DNA of 6,241 nt. Source: an uncultured Butyricicoccus sp. Lineage in GTDB: Bacteria > Bacillota > Clostridia > Oscillospirales > Butyricicoccaceae. The notes beneath the pieces are model-generated. The model had not been told where the DNA came from, did no database searches, and worked only from the letters and a program-made list of their open reading frames with translations. The DNA lies in contig CANPPM010000166.1 of the NCBI GenBank assembly GCA_947575935.1, forward strand, positions 1 to 6,241, in the 5' to 3' direction. Shown here one piece after another: positions 1-5,153 of the stretch. Position numbers and translations under genes: made by a program. How positions within the stretch are numbered: the stretch's first letter is position 1; the number at the start of each line of letters is the position of its first letter.

Positions 1-842
1 CTGAAATTGACATTCCGGAAACTTTTGGGATTGATGGAGGTGAAGTTCTCCACCTCGAACACGACCTCGCCCGGGGTGTTATCCCGCGGCGGGAAGAGGT
101 TTGTCAGCTCGCGGCCGACCATTTTGGTGATAATAAAGTCGGTGGTCAGTTCCTTGGCATCCCAAGTACCGATATACTGCCCATCCCGCATGATGGTTAC
201 TTCATCCGAGATACGCAGGATTTCATCCATTTTATGGCTGATATAGACGATCGAAACCCCTTCGGACTTCAGGTCCTCGACAATGCGGAACAGCGCCTCG
301 ACCTCATTCTGTGTGAGGGAGGAGGTCGGTTCGTCCAGAATCAGCACTTTGCAGTTGGCAGATACGGCTTTGGCGATTTCGACCGACTGCATCTGCGATA
401 CGCTGAGCGTACCGACCTTTTGCTTGGGGTCGAAGTTCATGCGTACTTTTTTAAGCAGCGCCGCCGTATCTTCATTCATTTTATCGTGGTCGACAAAGGG
501 GATCCCAAGCACCCGCTTAATGGGATATCTCCCCAAAAAAATATTCTCTGCCACCGAACGCGCAGGGATCGGCTGCAGCTCCTGATGCACCATTGCAATG
601 CCCTTGTGCAGCGCCATCAGCGGGTCGGTGATGATGACCTTTTCCCCCTCGTAATAGATTTCGCCCTCGTCCATCTTGTAAATGCCGAACATGCATTTCA
701 TCAGCGTCGACTTTCCGGCGCCGTTCTCGCCCATCAGGGCGTGCACCGTGCCCGGGCGCAGACGGAGCTGCGCGCCGTTCAGCGCCTTGACGCCAGGAAA
801 GGTCTTGACGACATTCCGCATTTCCAGGCGGTATTCCGACAT
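1..842 (-). CDS. mglA: Galactose/methyl-galactoside ABC importer ATP-binding protein MglA (3' end outside window)
   Basis: Cytoplasmic ATPase that powers sugar import by the Mgl-type ABC transporter. The window holds 280 residues of a protein usually about 500 long, so all of the first ATPase domain is here and the second is cut just after it begins (around residue 262). Visible motifs are Walker A GENGAGKST (38-46), Q-loop VHQE (85-88), the signature LSVSQMQ (146-152; the sugar-importer variant of LSGGQ), Walker B LILDEPTSS (167-175) and the switch histidine in YISHKM (H203). The LSVSQMQ, PTSSLT and YISHKM stretches read closely like E. coli MglA as I recall it. The start at 842 is set by GGGAGG about 9 nt upstream. 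The gene follows mglB on the same strand across a 191-bp gap containing hairpins. RbsA- or XylG-type specificity cannot be excluded from this gene alone, but mglB and the gal genes favour galactose. Confidence 0.93.
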   Translation of the reverse strand, partial: MSEYRLEMRNVVKTFPGVKALNGAQLRLRPGTVHALMGENGAGKSTLMKCMFGIYKMDEGEIYYEGEKVIITDPLMALHKGIAMVHQELQPIPARSVAENIFLGRYPIKRVLGIPFVDHDKMNEDTAALLKKVRMNFDPKQKVGTLSVSQMQSVEIAKAVSANCKVLILDEPTSSLTQNEVEALFRIVEDLKSEGVSIVYISHKMDEILRISDEVTIMRDGQYIGTWDAKELTTDFIITKMVGRELTNLFPPRDNTPGEVVFEVENFTSINPKSFRNVNF

Positions 843-874
843 GCCTCTTTACCTCCCATTCACCTTATTTTTGA

Positions 875-908
875 AAATGGGTGAGCCGCAAGCGCGGCCC
901 ACCCATTT
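875..908 (-). terminator. 15-bp hairpin between mglB and mglA (partial terminator or mRNA stabiliser)
   Basis: Read on the minus strand, the arms at 908-894 and 889-875 pair over 15 positions with one G-U wobble (899 with 884), around the 4-nt loop GCTT. The stem is AAA at the base, then a GC-rich body, and the 3' arm ends in four T before a C. This resembles a weak intrinsic terminator lying between a binding-protein gene and its ATPase gene. In such operons, hairpins of this kind are known to protect the upstream message and reduce read-through. The short T run means full termination is unlikely. The structure is seen directly; its role is inferred. Confidence 0.6.
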
Positions 909-930
909 GCTTCTGAATACACTGCTCCGT

Positions 931-961
931 GCCGCAGCGTGATTTGCTTCACGCTGGCGGC
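931..961 (-). other. Second intergenic hairpin downstream of mglB
   Basis: AGCGTGA (936-942) pairs with TCACGCT (949-955) around a 6-nt loop. The stem extends outward as GCCGC (931-935) with GCGGC (957-961) past one bulged G at 956, giving 12 pairs in total. There is no T run on either strand, so it is not an intrinsic terminator by itself. It lies 23 nt from the hairpin at 875-908, and a small third stem (AAAGC with GCTTT, 1015-1028) lies right after the mglB stop. The three may together block 3'-to-5' decay of the mglB message (inference). Confidence 0.5.
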
Positions 962-1033
962 GGTGGTCAAATCCGGCGGCTGTGCATCAAGCTGTACCCC
1001 TTTTGGAGAGGTGCAAAGCGCAGGCTTTACTCC

Positions 1034-2131
1034 TTAACCTTTGCCCTTAACAACCTTTGCATAGTCTACCCAATAATAATTCTGGATATCCTTGCCCTCA
1101 AGCAGCTCAATGGTAACTTCACAGGCCTTGTTTGCCTGGCCGACGTCGTCGTTCTTTACGGTGCCGGTCATGGTGCCGTTATTAACCATTTCTACGCATT
1201 CTTCCAGCGCGTCAACGCCGACAAGGTAAATATCCTTGCCAACCTCACGGCCAGCCGCAGTAATGGAGGCGTAGGCGCCAAGCGCCATACCATCATTGTT
1301 GCAGAAAATAACGTCAATCTTGTCGCCGAACTGGGTCAGGGCGTTGGCCGCGATGGTCTGGCCCTGCGCGGTATCCCAGTTGCCAACCTGTGCAACCAGC
1401 TCTTCACACTCGATGCCGGCATCCTTGAGCGCCTTGATCGAGAATTCGGTGCGGTACTGCGCGTCGGAGTTCTCCGGGTCGCCGATGATCATGACATAGG
1501 AAACTACGCCGTCGCCATTGCGGTCGCCGTGATCGGGCAGCTCTGCAATGATTTCGCCCTGATAGGTGCCGGACTGGCGCGCATCCGCGCCGACATAGCA
1601 GACCTTCGGGTTATCAAGGATGACCTTGGCCGACTCGTCGACGATATTGCCGTCGGCGTCCTTCTCGTCTCCGGGAGGTTCGCGGTTGATCAGGATCAGC
1701 GGAATATCAGCCTCTACGCAGAGGTTGACGATCGCCTCGGACGAGGAGGTCTGGACCAGGTTGCAGATAATGGCATCCATCTTCTGGGTGATGAAGGTCT
1801 GAATCTGGTTGGTCTGGGTTGCCATGTCGTTGTTGGAGTCGACCATGGTGACCTTGTACTTTTCGTAGCCCGCCTTTTCGTTTTCAGCGTCAAAGTAGGC
1901 CTGAATATCCTGACGGTACAGGGTCATAAAGTTATCGTCAAACTTGTAAATGGCAACGCCGACGTTGTACGTTTCGCCGTCAGCCGCGGGTTGCTGTGCG
2001 TCTGCGCCGCTGTCTGCGGGCTGCTGTGCATCCGAGCCGCTGTCCGCAGGGGGCGTATCGTTTCCGCCGCCGCAGGCCGCGAGGGAGAAGCACATCATGA
2101 GTGCGAGCAGCAATGCTAACATTCGTTTCAT
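1034..2131 (-). CDS. mglB: Galactose/glucose-binding lipoprotein of the Mgl ABC importer
   Basis: Substrate-binding protein, predicted to be lipid-anchored outside the membrane and to hand galactose or glucose to the importer. It has 365 residues. The signal peptide is MKRMLALLLALMMCFSLAAC with lipobox LAAC (17-20). An Asp/Gln/Pro-rich linker (about 24-53) carries a tandem repeat, and a periplasmic-binding fold runs from residue 55. Compared with E. coli MglB as I recall it, sugar-contact positions are kept as D66, F68, N124, D223, R227, W252, N279, D307 and N327, but the H152 equivalent is N221. A calcium loop DRNGDGVVS (203-211) is present, with D273 in place of the E205 ligand. The tail after residue 360 is shorter than in E. 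coli. The start was chosen because AAAGGAGAG lies 8 nt upstream and a lipoprotein signal begins there; an in-frame ATG at 2221 would prepend 30 basic residues upstream of it. The gene diverges from galR and is followed by mglA. Confidence 0.93.
   Translation of the reverse strand: MKRMLALLLALMMCFSLAACGGGNDTPPADSGSDAQQPADSGADAQQPAADGETYNVGVAIYKFDDNFMTLYRQDIQAYFDAENEKAGYEKYKVTMVDSNNDMATQTNQIQTFITQKMDAIICNLVQTSSSEAIVNLCVEADIPLILINREPPGDEKDADGNIVDESAKVILDNPKVCYVGADARQSGTYQGEIIAELPDHGDRNGDGVVSYVMIIGDPENSDAQYRTEFSIKALKDAGIECEELVAQVGNWDTAQGQTIAANALTQFGDKIDVIFCNNDGMALGAYASITAAGREVGKDIYLVGVDALEECVEMVNNGTMTGTVKNDDVGQANKACEVTIELLEGKDIQNYYWVDYAKVVKGKG
1991..2050 (-). repeat. Two tandem 30-bp units coding the MglB linker
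   Basis: Two adjacent 30-bp in-frame units (2050-2021 and 2020-1991 on the minus strand) encode PADSGSDAQQ and PADSGADAQQ. A third partial unit, PAAD, follows. The DNA copies differ at a few positions, mostly synonymous, so the duplication is not brand new. The units make the acidic, proline-rich tether between the lipid-anchored cysteine and the sugar-binding domain. Confidence 0.85.
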
Positions 2132-2207
2132 TTTGAATTCTCTCCTTTTTCTTATTTCACTTTCTCGGCTGGACCGCCGTCGGGCCGGCGGCCTTCCCCG
2201 TCTATGG

Positions 2208-2225
2208 TTCGATTTTAACATCGAA
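2208..2225. promoter_or_regulatory. Dyad TTCGAT-N6-ATCGAA over the mglB -10
   Basis: A perfect 6-bp inverted repeat (2208-2213 and 2220-2225) with a 6-bp spacer covers the predicted mglB -10 box. The position is right for a repressor site. Its sequence differs from the TTTAGTAAA dyads, so if it is real it may bind another protein. Six-base arms in AT-rich DNA can also arise by chance. Confidence 0.35.
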
Positions 2226-2240
2226 GAAAAGCAATAGCAA
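2212..2240 (-). promoter_or_regulatory. Predicted sigma-A promoter of mglBA
   Basis: On the minus strand there is a -35 of TTGCTA (2240-2235), 17 bp of spacing and a -10 of TAAAAT (2217-2212). The -10 is preceded by TG one base upstream, making an extended -10. Transcription would start near 2205, giving a leader of about 74 nt before the mglB start. The -35 matches consensus at 4 of 6 positions and the -10 at 5 of 6. Confidence 0.65.
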
Positions 2241-2251
2241 GCCCAATCTTG

Positions 2252-2266
2252 TCTTTTAGTAAATTT
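2252..2266. promoter_or_regulatory. Candidate GalR operator upstream of the mglB promoter
   Basis: This site shares 12 of 15 positions with the perfect dyads at galK; the core TTTTAGTAAA (2254-2263) is identical. Its centre at 2259 lies about 54 bp upstream of the predicted mglB start point and 12 bp upstream of the -35 box. Repression from here would need looping or cooperation with another site. A degenerate half-site, TTTTTAG, follows 11 bp further on (2264-2270). Confidence 0.5.
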
Positions 2267-2385
2267 TTAGCAGTTTCAAACAATTTCCAGCTTATTCTTT
2301 TGTAAAATAATCCAAAAAAATTGAAACCACTTTGTCACCATTTGCTCTAATCGTCAAAAAAGTGTCGATTTCCACAAAAAGACCC

Positions 2386-2419
2386 TTGAACTCTCCGGGG
2401 TTCTGACGTAAACTATAAT
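2386..2419 (+). promoter_or_regulatory. Predicted galR promoter
   Basis: A perfect -10 hexamer TATAAT lies at 2414-2419, giving a start point near 2426. No good -35 lies 16-19 bp upstream of it. TTGAAC (2386-2391) is 22 bp away, but it is exactly 17 bp from an alternative, weaker -10, TAAACT (2409-2414). One of these two readings, or an activator-assisted promoter, is likely. The leader to the galR start would be about 120 nt. Confidence 0.5.
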
Positions 2420-2425
2420 TGTCTG

Positions 2426-2438
2426 AGTAAAATTTACT
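2426..2438. promoter_or_regulatory. Candidate GalR operator at the galR start point
   Basis: AGTAAA-A-TTTACT is a perfect 13-bp palindrome with a central A/T pair. It contains the half-site AGTAAAATT found in the galK dyads. It begins about where transcription from the TATAAT box should start, a usual place for autorepression. Unlike the galK sites, the half-sites here face inward through AAA/TTT rather than around a G/C centre, so it may be bound in a different register. Confidence 0.5.
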
Positions 2439-2547
2439 GAATCCTAGGCTTTGCACTGCGTTCTGCGGGCGTGTGGCGTATTTTCGTCCATCCCCGCCGC
2501 CGGCAGAGCCGGATGAAAAGATAGAAACGCTGTGGGGAGGGCTGCAT

Positions 2548-3603
2548 ATGGCAACGCTGAAGGAGCTGGCCGCATATTCCGGCTATTCGGTAGCGACGGT
2601 GTCGCGTATTTTAAATAATGACCCGACAATGGCAGCGAGTGAGGAGACCCGTAAGCGGGTCCTGGAGGCGGCCGGCGCGCTTGGCTATGAAAAAAGCCGC
2701 AGAAGCCGCGGGGGGAAAGCCCTCCGCCTGGGGGTAGCGGAAATGCTGACGCCGGCGGAACAGCTGGACGATCCCTATTATTTATATCTGAAAAATTTTG
2801 TCGCACAGGAATGCCTGGAGCGCAGGATTGACCTGATCCCGCTGCAGCAGCAGGGCGAGGGCTTTGTACAGTTGCTGCCCGCTGCGCTGGATGGGGTGAT
2901 TGCCATCGGCATTTTTACCGCGCAGCAGCTGAATGCGCTGCGCGGCTTGTCCGGCAACCTGGTTTTTCTGGATTCGTCCCCGGATGAGGCGCACTGCGAC
3001 TCGGTGGTCATCAATTACCGGCTGGGGATCGAGCAGGCGCTGGATCATCTGTTTGAGCTGGGACACCGGCAAATTGGGTTCATAGGCCCCGCAACCAAAC
3101 TGGACGATTGGAAGCGGCCCGCCCCTGAGCTGCGGCGGCAGCTGTTTATCCATTTCATGAGTGAACGCAATGCCTATGATTCCAGATACCTGATTGATGT
3201 GTCGACCAACGCGGCCGAAACTGTCTCCGTCCTGGGACGGCATCTGCGCGCGGGCCGGCCGATGCCCACCGCTTTCCTGACGGCAAACGAGGAAAATGCG
3301 ATCGGCACGGTCCGTGCGCTGCAGGCGGCCGGCCTGCGTGTGCCGCAGGACATCTCAATTATCTCGTTTAATGATACGCCGCTGTCCGAGCTGTTTGACC
3401 CGCCGCTGACTTCGATTTCGACCCATGTGCAGGAAATGGGCCGTATGGCGGTGCAATTGGCGGTTGAGCGCATTCCGCGCACGGGTCCGCTGCGCGAGCT
3501 GCCGGTCAAGCTGATCGTGCCGCCGTCTCTGGTTTTGCGCGGCAGCGCTGCCGCCCTGCTGAAACTGCACGAAAACACAGAAGCGTGCACTAAAAATTTG
3601 TGA
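2548..3603 (+). CDS. galR: LacI-family transcriptional regulator, probable galactose repressor GalR
   Basis: DNA-binding regulator of 351 residues, the usual length for the family. The N-terminal helix-turn-helix runs from L4 to about N24, with recognition helix SVATVSRILN (14-23); its first residues V15-A16 match E. coli GalR/GalS as I recall them. The hinge (47-58, YEKSRRSRGGKA) lacks the usual PNxxAR...L helix. A sugar-binding core of the periplasmic-binding-protein type follows from about residue 59, ending with the conserved DISIISFND (268-276) and DPPLTSI. The DPYYLYLK and ISFNDTPL stretches resemble streptococcal and lactobacillar GalR. The start was chosen for GGGGAGG (2534-2540), 7 nt upstream; an in-frame GTG at 2473 would add a proline-rich stretch not seen in the family. 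The gene diverges from mglBA, precedes galKET and has no terminator after it, so some read-through into galK is likely. It is probably autoregulated through 2426-2438. Effector identity (galactose or galactose-1-phosphate) is not shown by the sequence. Confidence 0.85.
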   Translation: MATLKELAAYSGYSVATVSRILNNDPTMAASEETRKRVLEAAGALGYEKSRRSRGGKALRLGVAEMLTPAEQLDDPYYLYLKNFVAQECLERRIDLIPLQQQGEGFVQLLPAALDGVIAIGIFTAQQLNALRGLSGNLVFLDSSPDEAHCDSVVINYRLGIEQALDHLFELGHRQIGFIGPATKLDDWKRPAPELRRQLFIHFMSERNAYDSRYLIDVSTNAAETVSVLGRHLRAGRPMPTAFLTANEENAIGTVRALQAAGLRVPQDISIISFNDTPLSELFDPPLTSISTHVQEMGRMAVQLAVERIPRTGPLRELPVKLIVPPSLVLRGSAAALLKLHENTEACTKNL

Positions 3604-3605
3604 AG

Positions 3606-3620
3606 AATTTTAGTAAAATT
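3606..3620. promoter_or_regulatory. Candidate GalR operator 1 at galK (perfect 15-bp dyad)
   Basis: AATTTTA-G-TAAAATT is a perfect odd palindrome centred on G3613, three bases after the galR stop codon and just upstream of the galK -35 box. It repeats, inverted and identical, at 3629-3643, 23 bp centre to centre or about two helical turns, which suits cooperative binding of two dimers. Confidence 0.65.
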
Positions 3621-3624
3621 ACAC

Positions 3625-3653
3625 TTGAAATTTTACTAAAATTAAGGTATGAT
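3625..3653 (+). promoter_or_regulatory. Strong sigma-A promoter of galKET
   Basis: A -35 of TTGAAA (3625-3630), 17 bp of spacing and a -10 of TATGAT (3648-3653) give a start point near 3660 and a leader of about 66 nt. The -10 differs from consensus at one position and the -35 at two. The spacer is almost entirely occupied by the second operator dyad, so a bound repressor would directly block RNA polymerase. The leader contains a small stem, CGGGA-CCG-TCCCG (3690-3702). Confidence 0.8.
3629..3643. promoter_or_regulatory. Candidate GalR operator 2 inside the galK promoter
   Basis: AATTTTA-C-TAAAATT is the exact reverse complement of operator 1 and is itself a perfect odd palindrome centred on C3636. 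It overlaps the end of the -35 box and fills the spacer before the -10. The two copies also form a 15-bp inverted repeat with an 8-bp spacer, so read-through RNA from galR could fold into an AU-rich hairpin. That hairpin has no GC stem or T tail and is a poor terminator. Confidence 0.65.
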
Positions 3654-3725
3654 AAGGACAATCTAACAGAGGGGCTGGGCCGGCGGCGGCGGGACCGTCC
3701 CGAAGACGAAGAAGGGAGCAAAAAT

Positions 3726-5021
3726 ATGATTCCTTGCAGTACACTGCTTGACCGCCTGGCTGCGGGCGAGTATGACGAGCGGCTGCGGTATATTTATTGT
3801 TGCAGCGATGACGGCCTGATTCGCGCACGTGCGCGCGTACGGTCGGTGGTAGAGGGGTTTCAGCACACCTTCGGCCGGCCGGAGGACACACCGGTCGGAT
3901 TGTTCAGCGGCCCTGGGCGCACCGAGCTGGGGGGCAACCATTCCGATCATCAGCACGGGCGGGTGTTGGCGGCGTCAATCAACCTGGACGCGCTGGCCTG
4001 CGCGGCTCCGAACGGGACGTCGGTCATCCGGATCTTGAGCGAAGGGTATCCGATGCTGGAGGTTACGCTGTCCGACCTGATTCCGGACGAACGGGAGCGG
4101 GATACTTCGGCGGCGCTGGTGCGCGGCGTGGCGGCTAAAATTTCCAGTCTAGGCTATACCGTGGGGGGATTTGACGCCTATGTCAGCTCAAACGTACTGG
4201 GCGGTTCGGGGTTGTCCTCCTCGGCGGCCTATGAGGTCATGGTAGGGGTGACCATCAGCCATCTGTTTTGCCATGACGCGCTGACGGCGGTACAGCTGGC
4301 GCAGATTGGCCAGTATGCGGAGAATGTATACTTCGGCAAGCCCTGTGGGCTGATGGACCAGATGGCATCGGCGGTCGGTTCTGCGGTGGCGATCGATTTT
4401 GCGGACATTGAAAATCCGCAGGTTCGTCGTGTGGACTATGATTTTGGAAAATCCGGCCATGCGCTGTGTATTATTGACACAGGCGCAGACCATGCGGATT
4501 TGACCGATGAATACGCCGCGATCCCGCTGGAAATGGGACAGGTTGCCGCTTATTTTGGCAAGCCGGTGTTGCGGGAGGTGCCGGAAGCGGAGTTCCGTGC
4601 AAGCATTCCCGCGTTGCGGGAGAAGACAGGCGACCGTGCCGTATTGCGTGCGATTCATTTCTTTGCGGAGGACAAGCGTGCGGCAGAAGAGGCGGCGGCG
4701 CTTGATGCGGGCGATTTCGGGCATTTCCTGCGTATCGCGGAGCAGTCCGGCCATTCCTCCTACATGTATCTGCAGAATATTTATTGCGCGCTGCATCCCA
4801 AGGAGCAGGCGGTGGCGATTGCGCTTGCGGCGGCAGAGGACGCGCTTGCGGGCGAGGGAATGTGCCGCGTGCACGGCGGCGGTTTTGCCGGCACCATACA
4901 GGCGTTTGTTCCGCTGGCCAAGCTGGACGGGTTCCGCGCCCGGATGGAAGCGGTCCTAGGGGCGGGCCGCTGCATGGTACTGAGCATCCGTCCTGAGGGC
5001 GGGATCGTCCTGATCGATTAA
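3726..5021 (+). CDS. galK: Galactokinase
   Basis: Cytoplasmic kinase of the GHMP family that makes galactose-1-phosphate from galactose and ATP, the first step of the Leloir pathway. It has 431 residues, about 50 more than E. coli GalK, partly from a longer N-terminus. The galactokinase signature appears as GPGRTELGGNHSDHQHG (62-78), with R65 as the expected catalytic arginine and H72/D74 as probable sugar contacts. The ATP-binding GHMP loop is GGSGLSSSAA (159-168). The catalytic aspartate is D211 in CGLMDQMAS, and the C-terminal motif VHGGGFAGT begins at V382. The start was chosen for GGGAG (3714-3718), 7 nt upstream. An in-frame GTG at 3600 overlapping the galR stop was rejected because it lies upstream of the galK promoter. 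The gene is first in the galK-galE-galT operon and is predicted to be repressed through the two operators at its promoter. The signature departs from the textbook pattern; I believe this form is usual among clostridial galactokinases. Confidence 0.95.
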   Translation: MIPCSTLLDRLAAGEYDERLRYIYCCSDDGLIRARARVRSVVEGFQHTFGRPEDTPVGLFSGPGRTELGGNHSDHQHGRVLAASINLDALACAAPNGTSVIRILSEGYPMLEVTLSDLIPDERERDTSAALVRGVAAKISSLGYTVGGFDAYVSSNVLGGSGLSSSAAYEVMVGVTISHLFCHDALTAVQLAQIGQYAENVYFGKPCGLMDQMASAVGSAVAIDFADIENPQVRRVDYDFGKSGHALCIIDTGADHADLTDEYAAIPLEMGQVAAYFGKPVLREVPEAEFRASIPALREKTGDRAVLRAIHFFAEDKRAAEEAAALDAGDFGHFLRIAEQSGHSSYMYLQNIYCALHPKEQAVAIALAAAEDALAGEGMCRVHGGGFAGTIQAFVPLAKLDGFRARMEAVLGAGRCMVLSIRPEGGIVLID

Positions 5022-5046
5022 CGGCTGTTGTAGCATGGGCGCAGAG

Positions 5047-5065
5047 TGCCGGAGCGGATCCGGCA
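5047..5065 (+). other. Hairpin 1 in the galK-galE gap
   Basis: TGCCGGA (5047-5053) pairs perfectly with TCCGGCA (5059-5065) around the 5-nt loop GCGGA. No T run follows, so it is not an intrinsic terminator. It starts 26 nt after the galK stop and may protect or process the polycistronic message (inference). Confidence 0.5.
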
Positions 5066-5078
5066 AGGCGTGACAGAA

Positions 5079-5108
5079 GCATCCGCCTGCCTGCGGCGGC
5101 TCGGATGC
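5079..5108 (+). other. Hairpin 2 in the galK-galE gap
   Basis: GCATCCG (5079-5085) pairs with CGGATGC (5102-5108); the 16-nt interior is GC-rich and can form further inner pairs. No T run follows. With hairpin 1 it fills most of the 132-bp gap between galK and galE and ends about 30 nt before the galE ribosome binding site. Confidence 0.5.
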
Positions 5109-5153
5109 GGGACAGGTTCCCGATAAATTTGACGAAATGAGAGGTTTTCTGTT

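Larger units (their letters stand above)
2132..2547. other. Divergent mglB/galR control region (416 bp, no gene)
   Basis: I find no supportable gene in this stretch. From about 2208 to 2445 it is strongly AT-rich, unlike the flanking genes, and it holds the outward-facing promoters described separately. The ends are GC-rich transcript leaders with small stems. In the mglB leader, CCGCCG (2174-2179) faces CGGCGG (2186-2191). In the galR leader, CCGGC (2500-2504) faces GCCGG (2508-2512). The interval 2280-2385 between the two promoters has A and T runs and no clear element apart from a weak half-site (GTAAAAT, 2302-2308). I see no convincing CcpA (cre) site. Confidence 0.8.

Noticed and set aside
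964..969. TTGACC on the minus strand as a -35 for a separate mglA promoter
   Set aside because: No acceptable -10 lies 16 to 18 bp downstream.
929..2119. Long plus-strand open frame of 396 codons opposite mglB
   Set aside because: It is the antisense shadow of mglB. The minus-strand product has a lipoprotein signal, sugar contacts and a calcium loop, while this frame shows no recognisable motif.
2132..2221. Upstream ATG for mglB giving 30 more residues
   Set aside because: The extension is arginine-rich and would precede, and so spoil, the lipoprotein signal peptide. The ATG at 2131 has AAAGGAGAG at good spacing.
2273..2327. Inverted GTTTCAA / TTGAAAC pair in the divergent region
   Set aside because: Seven-base arms 41 bp apart in AT-rich DNA are expected by chance, and they do not line up with either promoter.
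2321..2337. Possible catabolite-response (cre) site around TTGAAACCACTTTGTCA
   Set aside because: It lacks the central CG and the conserved CA end of the cre consensus.
2473..2547. Upstream in-frame GTG start for galR
   Set aside because: No ribosome binding site precedes it and the extra residues are proline-rich and unlike the family. The ATG at 2548 has an ideal GGGGAGG and starts directly at the helix-turn-helix.
2182..3687. Shared 11-mer GGGCCGGCGGC at 2182-2192 and 3677-3687 in two leaders
   Set aside because: It is in opposite sense relative to the two transcripts and is simple GC-rich sequence, so coincidence is the better explanation.
3600..3725. GTG at 3600 overlapping the galR stop as a galK start
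   Set aside because: It would translate the operators and promoter into protein and lies upstream of the predicted start point at about 3660. The ATG at 3726 has a proper ribosome binding site.
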